Below, piece by piece: positions 7,943-17,586 of a DNA stretch of 64,000 nucleotides. The first letter of the stretch is position 1. Each line of letters starts with the position of its first letter. Below the pieces are notes generated by a model. It made no database searches, was not told where the DNA came from, and saw only the letters and a program-made list of their open reading frames with translations. The position numbers and the translations under genes are program-made. The stretch is from Paenibacillus_S vulneris. GTDB lineage: Bacteria; Bacillota; Bacilli; Paenibacillales; NBRC-103111. The stretch lies in assembly GCF_039543185.1 (NCBI RefSeq), contig NZ_BAABJG010000003.1, positions 1 to 64,000 on the forward strand, given 5' to 3'.

Positions 7943-8878
7943 ATGGGTTCGATCGATGCGGAGCTTTCGGAACGCGTCCTGGGTTGGGTAATCCGGGCCG
8001 TACATCCCGAGGCGACAATTCTTTCCGTACAGCAGCTGCACGGAGGCGTGTCATCTTTGGTTCATGGGATCAGCTTGGCTGTACGCGGAGAAGTAAGCTC
8101 GGTCGTGCTGCGCCAGTTCCATAATGCGGAATGGGTTCGGGAGGAGCCGGATCTGGCTGTCCGCGAAGCGGAGAGCTTGCGCAGGGCGGTGCAGTCGGTC
8201 GGCGTGCAGACGCCGAGGCTGATTGCCTTCGACGCGACAGGGGATCAGTGCGGCATGCCGGCCCTAATGATGACCCGGCTCGAAGGCTCCGTCGTGCTGG
8301 AGCCGAGGGAGCCGAACCGGTGGCTGCAAGGAATGGCCGAAGCGCTGGCAGGCATTCATGCGGCGGATGCAAGTGGCTTTGGATGGACGTTTAAGCCGTA
8401 TACCAACGCTGCCAAGATGGATGCATCTTCGTGGTCGAGGTATCCGGACAAGTGGCGGATGGCGGCCGAGATCGTCCAAGCCTCCCGTCCGGAGGCAGTG
8501 ACACGTTTCATTCATCGCGACTATCATCCAACGAATATTTTGTGGAGCGGGGATAAAGTGAGCGGCGTGGTGGACTGGGTCAACGGCTGTCTGGGTCCGG
8601 CAGGCATCGACGTCGGCCATTGCCGCGTGAACCTTGCGCAGCTGCATGGTGTCGGTGCAGCCGACGCATTTTTGGAGTATTACCGGAATCGTACCGGAGA
8701 CTCCTTTCAATACGATCCCTATTGGGATCTGGTTACCTTGATCGATTATGCCTTCTGGCCTCCTGACGTCTATGAGGGATGGACGGCGGTAGGGATGAAC
8801 GGACTAACGAAGCAGATCATCATTGAACGGCTGGACTCGTATTTGATAAGCGTTCTAGACCGCGTGTCAGGTTGTTAA
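7943..8878 (+). CDS. APH-family phosphotransferase
   Basis: The 311-residue protein has the aminoglycoside-phosphotransferase/choline-kinase fold. The catalytic loop is RFIHRDYHPTNILWSGDKVS (residues about 189-208), with HxDxxxxN intact, and the metal-binding Asp lies in GVVDWVNGCLGPAGIDVGH. Family members phosphorylate a hydroxyl on an antibiotic or small metabolite using ATP or GTP. The N-lobe contains LHGGVSSLVHGISL as the nucleotide loop. Substrate cannot be told from sequence; a second, different member of the family lies at 37897. A perfect 20-bp hairpin follows it. Confidence 0.88.
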   Translation: MGSIDAELSERVLGWVIRAVHPEATILSVQQLHGGVSSLVHGISLAVRGEVSSVVLRQFHNAEWVREEPDLAVREAESLRRAVQSVGVQTPRLIAFDATGDQCGMPALMMTRLEGSVVLEPREPNRWLQGMAEALAGIHAADASGFGWTFKPYTNAAKMDASSWSRYPDKWRMAAEIVQASRPEAVTRFIHRDYHPTNILWSGDKVSGVVDWVNGCLGPAGIDVGHCRVNLAQLHGVGAADAFLEYYRNRTGDSFQYDPYWDLVTLIDYAFWPPDVYEGWTAVGMNGLTKQIIIERLDSYLISVLDRVSGC

Positions 8879-8946
8879 GGCTTATTTTCAGTTGCATCGC
8901 TTTCAGGAATAGCCGTTTCGGGAGCCGGTTGATGAAGCCGCACCAG

Positions 8947-8992
8947 AAATTACAAAAAGAAGTGTGGGAGAGCACACTTCTTTTTGTAATTT
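8947..8992. terminator. Bidirectional terminator with a perfect 20-bp stem
   Basis: The arm AAATTACAAAAAGAAGTGTG at 8947-8966 is exactly complementary to 8973-8992, with a 6-base GGAGAG loop. It lies between the convergent phosphotransferase and LLM genes. The A-rich and T-rich ends give a U-run in both directions, so it can serve both transcripts. Confidence 0.85.
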
Positions 8993-9012
8993 GGAGCTAT
9001 AACTGGCCGCCG

Positions 9013-10083
9013 CTATCCTTGGGATTCGATGCGCTCCAGCTCCTTATGCACGATAGGCGCTACCCGAGTGCCTAGCAGCTCGATGGCATGCATGATGTCG
9101 CGATGCGGCATCGTGCCGACGTTGATGTGGAGGAAGAAGCGGGTGACTCCCAGTTTTTTGCGCAGCAGGAGAATCTTCTCGGCTACGAATTCGGGATCGC
9201 CGACATAGAGCGCACCGCGAAGACTGCGTCCGGCATCAAAGGTGGAGCGGGTGTACGGTCCCCAGCCGCGTTCGCGTCCGATGACGTTCATTTGGGCTTG
9301 TGTCGGCGGGAAGAACAGGTCGGCCGCTTGTTCGGTTGTGTCGCCGACAAATCCGTGCGAATGGGTCGCGATCTCCAGCTTGTCGGGATCATGCCCGGCC
9401 CGGACGGCGGCCTCTTTATAGAGCGCCACTAACGGTGCGAAGCTCTCCGGCATACCGCCGATTATGGCGAAGGCGATGGGGAGCCCGAGCATCCCCGCGC
9501 GAACGGCGGACTGCGGATTTCCGCCGCTTGCAATCCATACGGGCAGCGGATCCTGCACGGAGCGGGGGTAAACCCCGAGATTATCGATGGGCGGACGATG
9601 CCCGCCGCGCCAGGTCACCTTCTCCGATGCCCTGATCTTGAGCAGCAGCTCCAGCTTTTCCTCGAACAGCTCGTCATAGTCTTCCAGACTATACCCGAAG
9701 AGCGGGAACGATTCGATGAACGAGCCGCGGCCGGCCATAATCTCCGCCCGGCCGTTGGAGATGCCGTCTAGAGTAGAGAACGCTTGATATACGCGAACCG
9801 GATCATCCGAGGACAGTACGGTTACTGCACTTGTCAACCGGATCCGCTTGGTCATAGCCGCTGCCGCAGCCAGCACAACGGCTGGTGAAGTGCCTGCGTA
9901 GTCGGCCCGGTGATGCTCTCCGATGCCATAGACATCGAGACCGACCTGATCGGCCAGCACAATCTCCTCTACTGCGTCACGCAGACGTTCGGCATGGCTG
10001 ATGCTTTTACCGGTCACCGGATCCGGAGTTGCTTCCAGAAACGTGCTGATTCCAATTTCCATTTTCTTTGCTTGATGGGCCAT
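9013..10083 (-). CDS. LLM class flavin-dependent oxidoreductase
   Basis: The 356-residue luciferase-like monooxygenase starts MAHQAKKMEIGISTFLEATP. It has the TIM-barrel pattern GIGEHHRADYAGTSP (residues about 55-69), RIRLTSAVTVLSSDDPVRVY (about 86-105) and the nucleotide-binding NGRAEIMAGRGSF. It probably uses reduced FMN with O2 or F420-type chemistry; Bacillota members normally use FMN. AGGAGG stands 9 bases before the ATG. It stands alone and ends at the shared hairpin at 8947. Confidence 0.9.
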   Translation of the reverse strand: MAHQAKKMEIGISTFLEATPDPVTGKSISHAERLRDAVEEIVLADQVGLDVYGIGEHHRADYAGTSPAVVLAAAAAMTKRIRLTSAVTVLSSDDPVRVYQAFSTLDGISNGRAEIMAGRGSFIESFPLFGYSLEDYDELFEEKLELLLKIRASEKVTWRGGHRPPIDNLGVYPRSVQDPLPVWIASGGNPQSAVRAGMLGLPIAFAIIGGMPESFAPLVALYKEAAVRAGHDPDKLEIATHSHGFVGDTTEQAADLFFPPTQAQMNVIGRERGWGPYTRSTFDAGRSLRGALYVGDPEFVAEKILLLRKKLGVTRFFLHINVGTMPHRDIMHAIELLGTRVAPIVHKELERIESQG

Positions 10084-10425
10084 TTGATTTCGCCTCCTAT
10101 ATCCTATATATTACTCACTTTTTTATGGTTTCTCAACTAAAGTAAGTAAATAGAAGGGAAGGATGCGCCGTGGAACGAGAAATCATCCGGGCAGCGCGGG
10201 AGCTGGCATCATTCCGTTCCCTTTCCGCAGTGTGTTCGGGGAATGAAACGCGGATCAAATGATAGAAGAAGTGGAGGTGCGAACATGGGGGATTGGCAAG
10301 GGTTTCTTGGACTATTATGAAGTTCATTCTGGATTAGAGGAATCGGACGATAACGGCAGACGGGTGCGATATCTTCACTGCCGCCGAATCATCTGCTTGC
10401 ACTTGTCATTAAGCTTGATTCGCCC
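10084..10425. other. Intergenic region without a convincing gene
   Basis: Between the LLM gene and the MmyB-type regulator. A short frame from GTG 10170 to TGA 10262 (30 codons, MEREIIRAARELASFRSLSA) has GGAAGG upstream, and a second short frame begins near 10259. Neither resembles a known protein. They may be a gene remnant. No terminator or repeat was seen. Confidence 0.4.
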
Positions 10426-11259
10426 TTACAGACTTAGAAGCTTTTTCATTTTATCGGGGGTATCGTCTAAAGGCATATTAATTGTCACTGTTAGGTGCGG
10501 TGACGTTGTCGAAAGAAACGAAATCTGATCGAAAACAAGACGTCCCGCTGCCGGATGATGATTGACCTTCAGCCCCTCAGGACCGCTTAACACATCATGC
10601 TGCGGCCACCAGGCTCTGAATTCTGCGCTGGTTCGGTTCAATTCCTCAATAAGACTGCTCCACCAAGGGTCGCCGACGAAATTTCCGTATAGGGCGCGAA
10701 AATTAGCCAGCCGATGCCGGGCATGGTTCTCCCAGTTTTCCTGAAGCATCAGGCGGACATACGGGGACGTAAACGTCCGCCAGACCGAATTGCGCTCGCG
10801 GCCGGACATCGACGCATAATCCCCATATACGAGACAAGCCGCCCGATTCCACGCTACGATATTCAGGCGCTGATCGGTAACATACGCCGGACTTGTCCCT
10901 TGAAGATCGAGGAACGCTTGTAACGTTGAATCTACAGGTTCATCGATCGGTGCGGCGTCGGCTGGCAGCTGTTGAAGGGCAAGCATGTACAAATGCTTGC
11001 GTTCATTGGAATCTAGCTGAAGCGTGCGCGCAATGCTGTCCAGAACCTGTGAGGATACTTGAATGTCTCGCGCTTGCTCTAGCCAGGTGTACCAATCCAC
11101 GCTGACTCCGGAGAGCAGCGCTACCTCTTCCCGGCGCAGTCCTGGCGTGCGGCGCCTTCCTCCGCCGGGAAGACCTGCCTGCTCAGGAGAAAGGCGCGCG
11201 CGCCTGGAACGTAAAAACTGGGCCAGCTCCATAAGCCGTTCCTTGGCCGTTGGTGCCAT
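10426..11259 (-). CDS. MmyB-type helix-turn-helix regulator
   Basis: The protein of about 277 residues has an N-terminal HTH_31/XRE-like domain (LAQFLRSRRARLSPEQAGLP, then RTPGLRREEVALLSGVSVDW). An MmyB-like ligand-binding domain follows, with the conserved YVTDQRLNIVAWNRAACLVYGDY and NHPAAGRLVFDQISF segments. The ligand is often proposed to be a lipid. ATG at 11259 is used because AGGTGA lies 5 bases upstream; the GTG at 11268 would overlap it. It is divergent from the MFS gene at 11410 and probably controls it. Confidence 0.9.
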   Translation of the reverse strand: MAPTAKERLMELAQFLRSRRARLSPEQAGLPGGGRRRTPGLRREEVALLSGVSVDWYTWLEQARDIQVSSQVLDSIARTLQLDSNERKHLYMLALQQLPADAAPIDEPVDSTLQAFLDLQGTSPAYVTDQRLNIVAWNRAACLVYGDYASMSGRERNSVWRTFTSPYVRLMLQENWENHARHRLANFRALYGNFVGDPWWSSLIEELNRTSAEFRAWWPQHDVLSGPEGLKVNHHPAAGRLVFDQISFLSTTSPHLTVTINMPLDDTPDKMKKLLSL

Positions 11260-11409
11260 TAGATTCACCTGCCTCTAAAGAAGGATATTAGGGTAGGAGA
11301 ATAACTCCTAGGATAAACCGTCATCTTCTTTGCTGCTGTCATCCATTATACACTCTCCCTGAAGAAAGCAACTGCTTTCAATTAGGGAATAGAAGGGAAT
11401 GGAGACAAA

Positions 11410-12792
11410 TTGGACAACATCGCGCAAATTCAGACGGAAACGTCGAATAAGATGACAAGGGCTTTGCTGCTTCTTGGCATATCGTTAGGATACTTTATGG
11501 TCCTCCTGGATACAACTGTCGTGAGCATTGCGCTCCCGGCAATTCATGCGGACATGGGCGGAGGCATCGTCGGCCTGCAATGGGTCGTGAATTCATACAC
11601 CCTGGTTTTTACAGGCTTTCTGCTCTCAATGGGGGGAATTGCCGACAAGCTGGGAGCCAAGCGGGTGTACGTTGGCGGTCTTGTCTTGTTTCTTGCCGCA
11701 TCGGCCGTTAGCGCCGCCGTTCCCTCGCTTCCTTGGTTAATTGCCATGCGTGCGGTACTTGGCATCGGCGGGGCTGCTCTGATGCCTTCCTCGCTTTCGC
11801 TAATTGCCCGGGCTTTTCCTGAACCGGCGAAGCGTGCTCGGGTTATGGGCATCTGGGCGGCGGTAACCGGAATCGCTATGGCGTCGGGCCCTGTTATCGG
11901 CGGATTTCTGGTCGATTCGTTTGGCTGGCGCAGCATATTTCTTCTTAACGTGCCGCTTGCTGCCAGCGTTGTGTTAACATCCCGGCTGGTCCCGGAGACG
12001 CAACGAAACCGGGAAAGCGGCTTCGATTGGTTAGGACAACTGCTTGCGATTGCCGCAATAACAGCATTGTCCTTTGCAATTATGGAAGGGGAGGTCTATG
12101 GATGGGGCTCCCCGGTCATTGCCGGGGGTTTCGGCTTCTCCGCGCTGAGCATTCTTTGGTTCCTGATCCACGAAGCCAAGGCCAAGGCGCCGCTTCTCCC
12201 GCTTTCTATATTCCGTAATCCTACCGTATCCGCCGGCATGGTTAACGGGATGGCTATTAATTTCGGCTTATCGGCCGTTCTATTCATTCTGCCATTGTTC
12301 TATGAACAAATACGGGGTTTATCCGCTCATTTGGCAGGACTTGCACTTCTGCCGATGACCATTCCGCTTGCGGTAAATCCGGTGGTAACCGGGCGCATTG
12401 TGGGGCGCTTCGGAGCGCGACTCCCTATGACAGCCGGCTTCGCACTTACGGCTTTAGGCGTGCTGCTGCAAACCGGAGCGGATACGGACACGGGCCATAT
12501 TCTTGCAGCGATCGGATTGCTGCTAATCGGCCTCGGAGTCTCGCTCACGATCCCTTCGTTAATGACGGCCGTTATTTCTGCTGCGCCGAAGGAACAGACC
12601 GGCACCGTATCCGGCGCGCTTAATTCAAGCAGACAGCTCGGGGCTACCCTTGCCGTTGCCTTTGCCGGAGCGATCATAAACGGCAGCGAATCGTTCACAG
12701 CCGGGATGCGTGTATCATTCCTGGCTGCTGCAGTGATTTTGTTAGGCGGGAGCCTGCTTTCTTACCTGCTGATGGGCCGCAGGAAGGGATAG
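11410..12792 (+). CDS. MFS transporter, DHA2 (EmrB/QacA) type drug exporter
   Basis: The 460-residue protein has about 14 membrane spans. It shows the DHA2 signatures LDTTVVSIALPAIHADM in span 1 and GGIADKLGAKRVYVGG (motif A) after span 2. GPVIGGFLVDSFGWRSIFLL (motif C region) is also present. Such proteins export hydrophobic drugs using the proton gradient. TTG at 11410 follows GGAG at 5 bases. The divergent MmyB-type regulator is the likely controller. Substrate is unknown. Confidence 0.9.
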   Translation: MDNIAQIQTETSNKMTRALLLLGISLGYFMVLLDTTVVSIALPAIHADMGGGIVGLQWVVNSYTLVFTGFLLSMGGIADKLGAKRVYVGGLVLFLAASAVSAAVPSLPWLIAMRAVLGIGGAALMPSSLSLIARAFPEPAKRARVMGIWAAVTGIAMASGPVIGGFLVDSFGWRSIFLLNVPLAASVVLTSRLVPETQRNRESGFDWLGQLLAIAAITALSFAIMEGEVYGWGSPVIAGGFGFSALSILWFLIHEAKAKAPLLPLSIFRNPTVSAGMVNGMAINFGLSAVLFILPLFYEQIRGLSAHLAGLALLPMTIPLAVNPVVTGRIVGRFGARLPMTAGFALTALGVLLQTGADTDTGHILAAIGLLLIGLGVSLTIPSLMTAVISAAPKEQTGTVSGALNSSRQLGATLAVAFAGAIINGSESFTAGMRVSFLAAAVILLGGSLLSYLLMGRRKG

Positions 12793-12823
12793 AGCAGTCG
12801 CAGCTGCGATAGCTCGTATCAGT

Positions 12824-12849
12824 CCAGTCCCCTAGGTTTAGGGGGCTGG
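12824..12849 (+). terminator. Hairpin after MFS gene, possible terminator
   Basis: CCAGTCCCCTA pairs with TAGGGGGCTGG (one G-U) across a short loop. No U-run follows, so termination is uncertain. Confidence 0.35.
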
Positions 12850-12950
12850 CCCTCTTGGCAGAGTAACTTTCCGATAAAGTGCCTTTCCCACACCAGGGGC
12901 GGTTCATTTTCCACAAAACAATAAATCCCAATAAGAACGGAGTGCTTCAT

Positions 12951-13388
12951 TTGAGAAAAATTCATGTAGCATTGGTCTGGATAACGGATGACGCGGGCAA
13001 CGTCCTTCTGGTGAAAAACGTGAAAGGGGATAGAACCTACTGGGATCTTCCGGGGGGTGCGGTTGAAGAGGGCGAGACCTTCGAGCAGGCAGCGGTGCGC
13101 GAAGCGAGAGAGGAAACCGGACTCCATGTCATCCTTACGGGTCTGAGCTCATTGAGAGAGAAGATTTTTTCAGAGACTGGCAGCCATGCTGTGATTGTCA
13201 CTTTTTTTGCCCAAATCACTCATGGCGATATGAGCTGTCAAGGAGATCCGGATCAAGATATCACCGAGCTTCGCTGGGCGGATATGGACACAGCCCGGCG
13301 GCTCATGCCTGCCCTGTTCGAGGAGTTGAGGTTAAGCTCTGCGGGGGATAAACAGGCTCCATTCTATGCGTACCATGGAACCGTATAA
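12951..13388 (+). CDS. NUDIX hydrolase
   Basis: The 145-residue protein contains a full Nudix box GAVEEGETFEQAAV plus REAREETGL (Gx5Ex7REUxEExGU), which coordinates Mg2+ for hydrolysis of a nucleoside diphosphate linked to another moiety. The start is set at TTG 12951 because GGAG lies 8 bases upstream and the product then begins MRKIHVALVWITDDAGNVLL, right at the fold's first strand. An open frame extends 24 codons further upstream but has no binding site. It is convergent with the TauE gene. Confidence 0.87.
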   Translation: MRKIHVALVWITDDAGNVLLVKNVKGDRTYWDLPGGAVEEGETFEQAAVREAREETGLHVILTGLSSLREKIFSETGSHAVIVTFFAQITHGDMSCQGDPDQDITELRWADMDTARRLMPALFEELRLSSAGDKQAPFYAYHGTV

Positions 13389-13408
13389 CCATTCTGAGCC
13401 ATCTTGCA

Positions 13409-14137
13409 TTAGTGAAAGGCCGCCCACAGCAGAGATATCCCCGAACAGAACAGCAGCACGTCCAATACGTAATGGAAGGATGCGGCGTTCATTCTTGTTA
13501 CAATGGCCTTGGCTCCAAAAGTGCCGAGCATGAGGGAGCTGCCGACGATAACACCTTTGAGGATCATGTCCGCCGGCAGGGCTCCGAGCTCCCGAAACGT
13601 GGCGATTTTACTGAAATAAATGGCAAGCGAGCTGGCGGCTTCCGTAGCTAGAAATGCTCCCTTGGTTAGACCGAAGGAGGTAAATGCAGGCACACTGAGA
13701 GGTCCTGTAGATAAAACGATTCCTGTTAAAAAGCCGATGACAGCTCCGGCAGCCGAAAGCTGCCACAGGGAGATACGTATCTGCTTGGATTGCAGCCAGT
13801 GCCTGACAGGGATCATCGCCAGAAAAAATAGAGCCAGCCCAATATCAACCCAATGAGCGGGTAATTCCCATAGCGTACGTGCCCCTAATGCAGCAAAGGG
13901 GATGCCGGGAAGCGAGTATGCGGCGAATGCTTTCCAATGAATTTCTCGTCTCCAGGTGTAGACCCTTGCGATATTGGCCATGACGGCGGCTACGGCCATA
14001 ATGGGTACGGCTTGCTTGGGACCGAAGGCAACGATCAGAACAGGCATTAACATGATGGATGAGCCAGTTCCGATGATGCCGCTTATGGCGCCTGCCGCCA
14101 GCCCTACAACCAGGACGAATAAATAGGATGATTCCAA
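13409..14137 (-). CDS. TauE/SafE family anion exporter
   Basis: The protein of about 242 residues has about eight membrane spans in two halves. The N-terminal half contains GLAAGAISGIIGTGSSIMLM, the conserved TauE/SafE opening, and the second half has FLTGIVLSTGPLSVPAFTSF. Family members export sulfite, sulfoacetate or related organic anions. TTG at 14137 is used because AAAGGAAGTG is well spaced; an open frame continues to ATG 14158. No sulfur-metabolism gene is adjacent, so the substrate is open. Confidence 0.85.
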   Translation of the reverse strand: MESSYLFVLVVGLAAGAISGIIGTGSSIMLMPVLIVAFGPKQAVPIMAVAAVMANIARVYTWRREIHWKAFAAYSLPGIPFAALGARTLWELPAHWVDIGLALFFLAMIPVRHWLQSKQIRISLWQLSAAGAVIGFLTGIVLSTGPLSVPAFTSFGLTKGAFLATEAASSLAIYFSKIATFRELGALPADMILKGVIVGSSLMLGTFGAKAIVTRMNAASFHYVLDVLLFCSGISLLWAAFH

Positions 14138-14394
14138 GACGTACACTTCCTTTATCATAGGGGCAATTTCTATAAAAGCTATTATTTTTCTATATTATCC
14201 GCCTCATGCTTCCAAGCTTATGATATATTTAAAGAGGACGGGTAGCAATGATCAATCAGCCCAAGGTATTGAAAAAGTGATTGAATATAAGCTGGTTGCT
14301 GCTTCGGATCAGCCGCCTCGTTGCCCTAAACCGTCTTCAAAGATTACACACCTAGCATAATAGCCTGGTTTTAAAAAAAGGAGCAACAAAGATC

Positions 14395-17300
14395 GTGCCC
14401 AATGTATCTGCTCTAGGAACGAAGGATTACAAATCCTACATAAAATATTTCTTCATATTCACTCTGTTTGTCACGGTTCTTCTAGGCTTTCGGCTGCTTT
14501 GGTCCGAGGTATTTCCAAACCCGAAGCATCCCCTTGCTGAGAAAGGCGTGCTTGACATGCGCGGTTGGAACTTTGAGACCTCACATGCCATCAGTCTTAA
14601 CGGGGAGTGGGAGTTCTACCCGTCAGCCTTCATCTCGAACGAAGCATCCTCCAGCCGCTCTTCCGAAGCCCCACATTATCTCCAGGTTCCTGGGGACTGG
14701 CGCAGCGCTTTCCCGGAAGGTACCGATACGTCATACGGATACGGGACCTACCGGCTTCGTATTTTGGTCGACTCTGCCTTAGAGCAGCCTTATGCAGTCT
14801 GGATTCAGGACATCCAAGCCTCTTCCGTCGTAGAGATTAATGGTCAAAAACAAAAGGAATTCGGCCATCCGGCAGAAAATCAGCAAAATTACAAGCCTTA
14901 TAATGTTTCGTATACCGTTACGTATGAGGCCAATGGGGCGAAGGAAATCGAGCTGCTTATCCGTGCGGCTAATTTTGAGCATCCTTTTTTAGGGGGCATA
15001 GCCAAATCGATCCGATTCGGCTCGCAAGCGGCCATAGATTTTGAGCGTTGGTATTCCATCGGCTTTCAGCTTGTGACGTTCGTCGTTCTGCTGCTGCATG
15101 GCCTATACGCATGTATATTGTATCTGTTCTATCCAAGGCAAAAAGCACTTCTTGTATTTTTCCTGCTGCTTCTGGCCGCGGCGCTTACGGTTGTGTCCGA
15201 TAATGACAAGATACTCCAGCTCTGGTTTCCGATCAATTACATGTGGATACAAAAAATCCGATTGTTCGCCTACATGGGGGTTTCATTTTTTATTTTATAT
15301 TTGACTAAAATGTTATATGGAAAGTCGGGCAATCGACGGTTGTTTCATCTGTATATCCTTCTGCTCGTACTATATTCGATCTTCATCGTATTTGCATCGC
15401 CTCCGCTTATTTATTATTCCAGAAAAGCAATGCTCTTCGGGTTCTTGTATTTGTTTCCTATGCTATGGTTTGTCTATCTGGCCATCAAGATGGTGCTAAG
15501 ACAGCAAAAGGACTCCATCTATCTGCTGCTTGCGATTATAAGTATTGCTTCAAGCATCCTTTGGGGATTGTTTCAATTCACCGAAAAGGTTAGCAACGTA
15601 TTTTTTCCGGTCGATATGATTGCGGCTATTATCGCGTTCTCCTCCTATTGGTTCAAGCAGTATTTCCGCAATGCCGAGGAAAATGCGAGACTGAACAAGC
15701 AGCTTCGGGAGGCTGATAGGCTTAAGGATCAGTTTCTCGCCAATACATCTCATGAGCTAAGAACTCCGCTGCATGGGATTTTGAATATTTCCCAAAGCCT
15801 TATGAACAGACAGCGGCATACGTTGGATAACAAAAGCATGGAGGACTTGCAGCTGCTCGTCATGATCAGCACCCGGATGTCTCATATGGTGGAGGATTTA
15901 ATGGACGTGGCGCGTCTTCAGGAGAAGCGCATTGTGCTGAAGAAGGAACCCTTGGCGGTACGCTCCATTGTCTCTGGTGTTTTCGGCATGCTTGCGTTTA
16001 TGACGGAGAGCAAGCCCGTTCAGCTGGAAATGAAGATCCCGGAGACGATACCGCCCGTTCTTGCAGATGAAAAAAGATTAACGCAAATTTTGTTCAATCT
16101 GGTTCATAACGCTCTAAAGTACACTATGCAAGGGACGGTAGCCGTATCTGCCCGAAGCGAAAACGGCCAGGTCGTTATTGAAGTTTCCGATACAGGGTAT
16201 GGCATGGATGGTGAGACGCAGTCCCGTATTTTCAACAGATACGAGCAGGGATTTCACGGCGGCAGTAATAGCTCGGGAATTGGACTCGGGTTAAGCATCT
16301 GCAAGGAGCTTGTGGAGCTTCACGGCGGGGATATTGCGGTTCGCTCCAATCCGGGTGAAGGCTCTGTATTTAGCTTCACGCTGCCTATGCTGGATTTGCA
16401 GGAAATGCCTGCATCAGATCTTGTGGCGTGCGGCATAGACACACCGCCCCGGCTCCTTCCGGAAAACGTAGCAGGTCCATACCCATACCCTTCTATCGAG
16501 GTGGAATCGGTACCTTTTGAAGAAGGAAGGGCTAATATACTTGCAGTAGACGATGATCCGGTGAATCTGAAGGTGCTTGCAGGCATTCTCGGAACAGAGC
16601 CTTACAATCTCAAATTAGTTTCCTCTGCAGACGAAGCATTGTCCTTGCTCGGCACGGAGCAGTGGGATTTGATTATCGCCGATGTAATGATGCCGCAAAT
16701 GTCCGGCTACGATCTGACGCGTTTGGTAAGAGAGCGCTTCTCTGTATCAGAGCTTCCTGTCTTGCTGCTAACGGCACGTAACGAGCCCGCGGATATCTAT
16801 GCCGGATTTAAGTCCGGCGCTAATGATTACGTCGCCAAGCCGGTCGATGCATTGGAGTTAAAATACCGAATCCGGTCCTTAATTGCGTTGAAGCAGTCGG
16901 TTCACGAACATCTTCGCATGGAGGCCGCCTATCTGCAGGCACAAATACAGCCTCATTTTCTGTTTAATACCTTGAACTCCATTATGGCCTTGAGTGACCT
17001 GGATACCGATCGGATGCGCAAGCTGGGGGATGCGTTTATCGAATACCTGCGAATCAGCTTTCATTTTCTAAACACAGGCAATCTGGTACCTCTTTCTCAT
17101 GAGCTGAAACTTGTCCGTACTTATTTGTATATCGAGAAAGAACGTTTTGGCGACAGGCTCTCCATCCTGTGGGAAGGGAATGAGGATGAGACGTTGCTTC
17201 TTCCGCCGCTGACCATTCAGCCGCTGGTAGAAAATGCGGTGAGACATGGCATTCAAAGCCGCGCAAGGGGCGGGACGATACGTATCCGGATCGATCGCAA

Positions 17301-17523
17301 AGGGGATTGCATTCACATAGAGGTTCAAGACGATGGGAAGGGGATGAAGGCCGACGACATCCGCAAGGCATTGGACCCAACGAAGAAGAAAGAATGGGGC
17401 GGGATCGGACTTACCAATACGAATCGGAGATTAAAGCAAATGTATGGCAGCGGGCTGACGATTCAAAGCCTGGCGGATCAAGGTACCACGGTTTCATTTG
17501 AAATTCCGGTAACCTCGTTGTAA
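14395..17523 (+). CDS. 7TM hybrid sensor kinase with two kinase modules and a receiver
   Basis: The 1042-residue protein has this order. A signal anchor (about 16-36) leads into an extracellular sandwich domain (about 50-215; ISLNGEWEFYP resembles a glycosidase jelly-roll sensor). A 7TM-DISM region (about 220-430) follows. Next are a HisKA domain with phospho-acceptor His453 (SHELRTPLHG) and an HATPase_c (NLVHNALKYT). A receiver follows with Asp763 (IIADVMMPQMSG). Last comes a LytS/YesM-type His_kinase with His854 (QIQPHFLFNTLNSI) and a second ATPase domain (QPLVENAVRHGI). Both kinase modules look complete. No partner regulator is adjacent; the ECF gene starts 64 bases later. Confidence 0.92.
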   Translation: MPNVSALGTKDYKSYIKYFFIFTLFVTVLLGFRLLWSEVFPNPKHPLAEKGVLDMRGWNFETSHAISLNGEWEFYPSAFISNEASSSRSSEAPHYLQVPGDWRSAFPEGTDTSYGYGTYRLRILVDSALEQPYAVWIQDIQASSVVEINGQKQKEFGHPAENQQNYKPYNVSYTVTYEANGAKEIELLIRAANFEHPFLGGIAKSIRFGSQAAIDFERWYSIGFQLVTFVVLLLHGLYACILYLFYPRQKALLVFFLLLLAAALTVVSDNDKILQLWFPINYMWIQKIRLFAYMGVSFFILYLTKMLYGKSGNRRLFHLYILLLVLYSIFIVFASPPLIYYSRKAMLFGFLYLFPMLWFVYLAIKMVLRQQKDSIYLLLAIISIASSILWGLFQFTEKVSNVFFPVDMIAAIIAFSSYWFKQYFRNAEENARLNKQLREADRLKDQFLANTSHELRTPLHGILNISQSLMNRQRHTLDNKSMEDLQLLVMISTRMSHMVEDLMDVARLQEKRIVLKKEPLAVRSIVSGVFGMLAFMTESKPVQLEMKIPETIPPVLADEKRLTQILFNLVHNALKYTMQGTVAVSARSENGQVVIEVSDTGYGMDGETQSRIFNRYEQGFHGGSNSSGIGLGLSICKELVELHGGDIAVRSNPGEGSVFSFTLPMLDLQEMPASDLVACGIDTPPRLLPENVAGPYPYPSIEVESVPFEEGRANILAVDDDPVNLKVLAGILGTEPYNLKLVSSADEALSLLGTEQWDLIIADVMMPQMSGYDLTRLVRERFSVSELPVLLLTARNEPADIYAGFKSGANDYVAKPVDALELKYRIRSLIALKQSVHEHLRMEAAYLQAQIQPHFLFNTLNSIMALSDLDTDRMRKLGDAFIEYLRISFHFLNTGNLVPLSHELKLVRTYLYIEKERFGDRLSILWEGNEDETLLLPPLTIQPLVENAVRHGIQSRARGGTIRIRIDRKGDCIHIEVQDDGKGMKADDIRKALDPTKKKEWGGIGLTNTNRRLKQMYGSGLTIQSLADQGTTVSFEIPVTSL

Positions 17524-17586
17524 GATTTCTCCTCCGAATGGCATCTAACTGTTGATACGAATGGTAACCAACATGGACACGTAGGG

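Noticed and set aside
10170..10262. A 30-codon frame after the LLM gene
   Set aside because: It has a possible binding site but no conserved features, and the following codons do not form a sensible partner gene.
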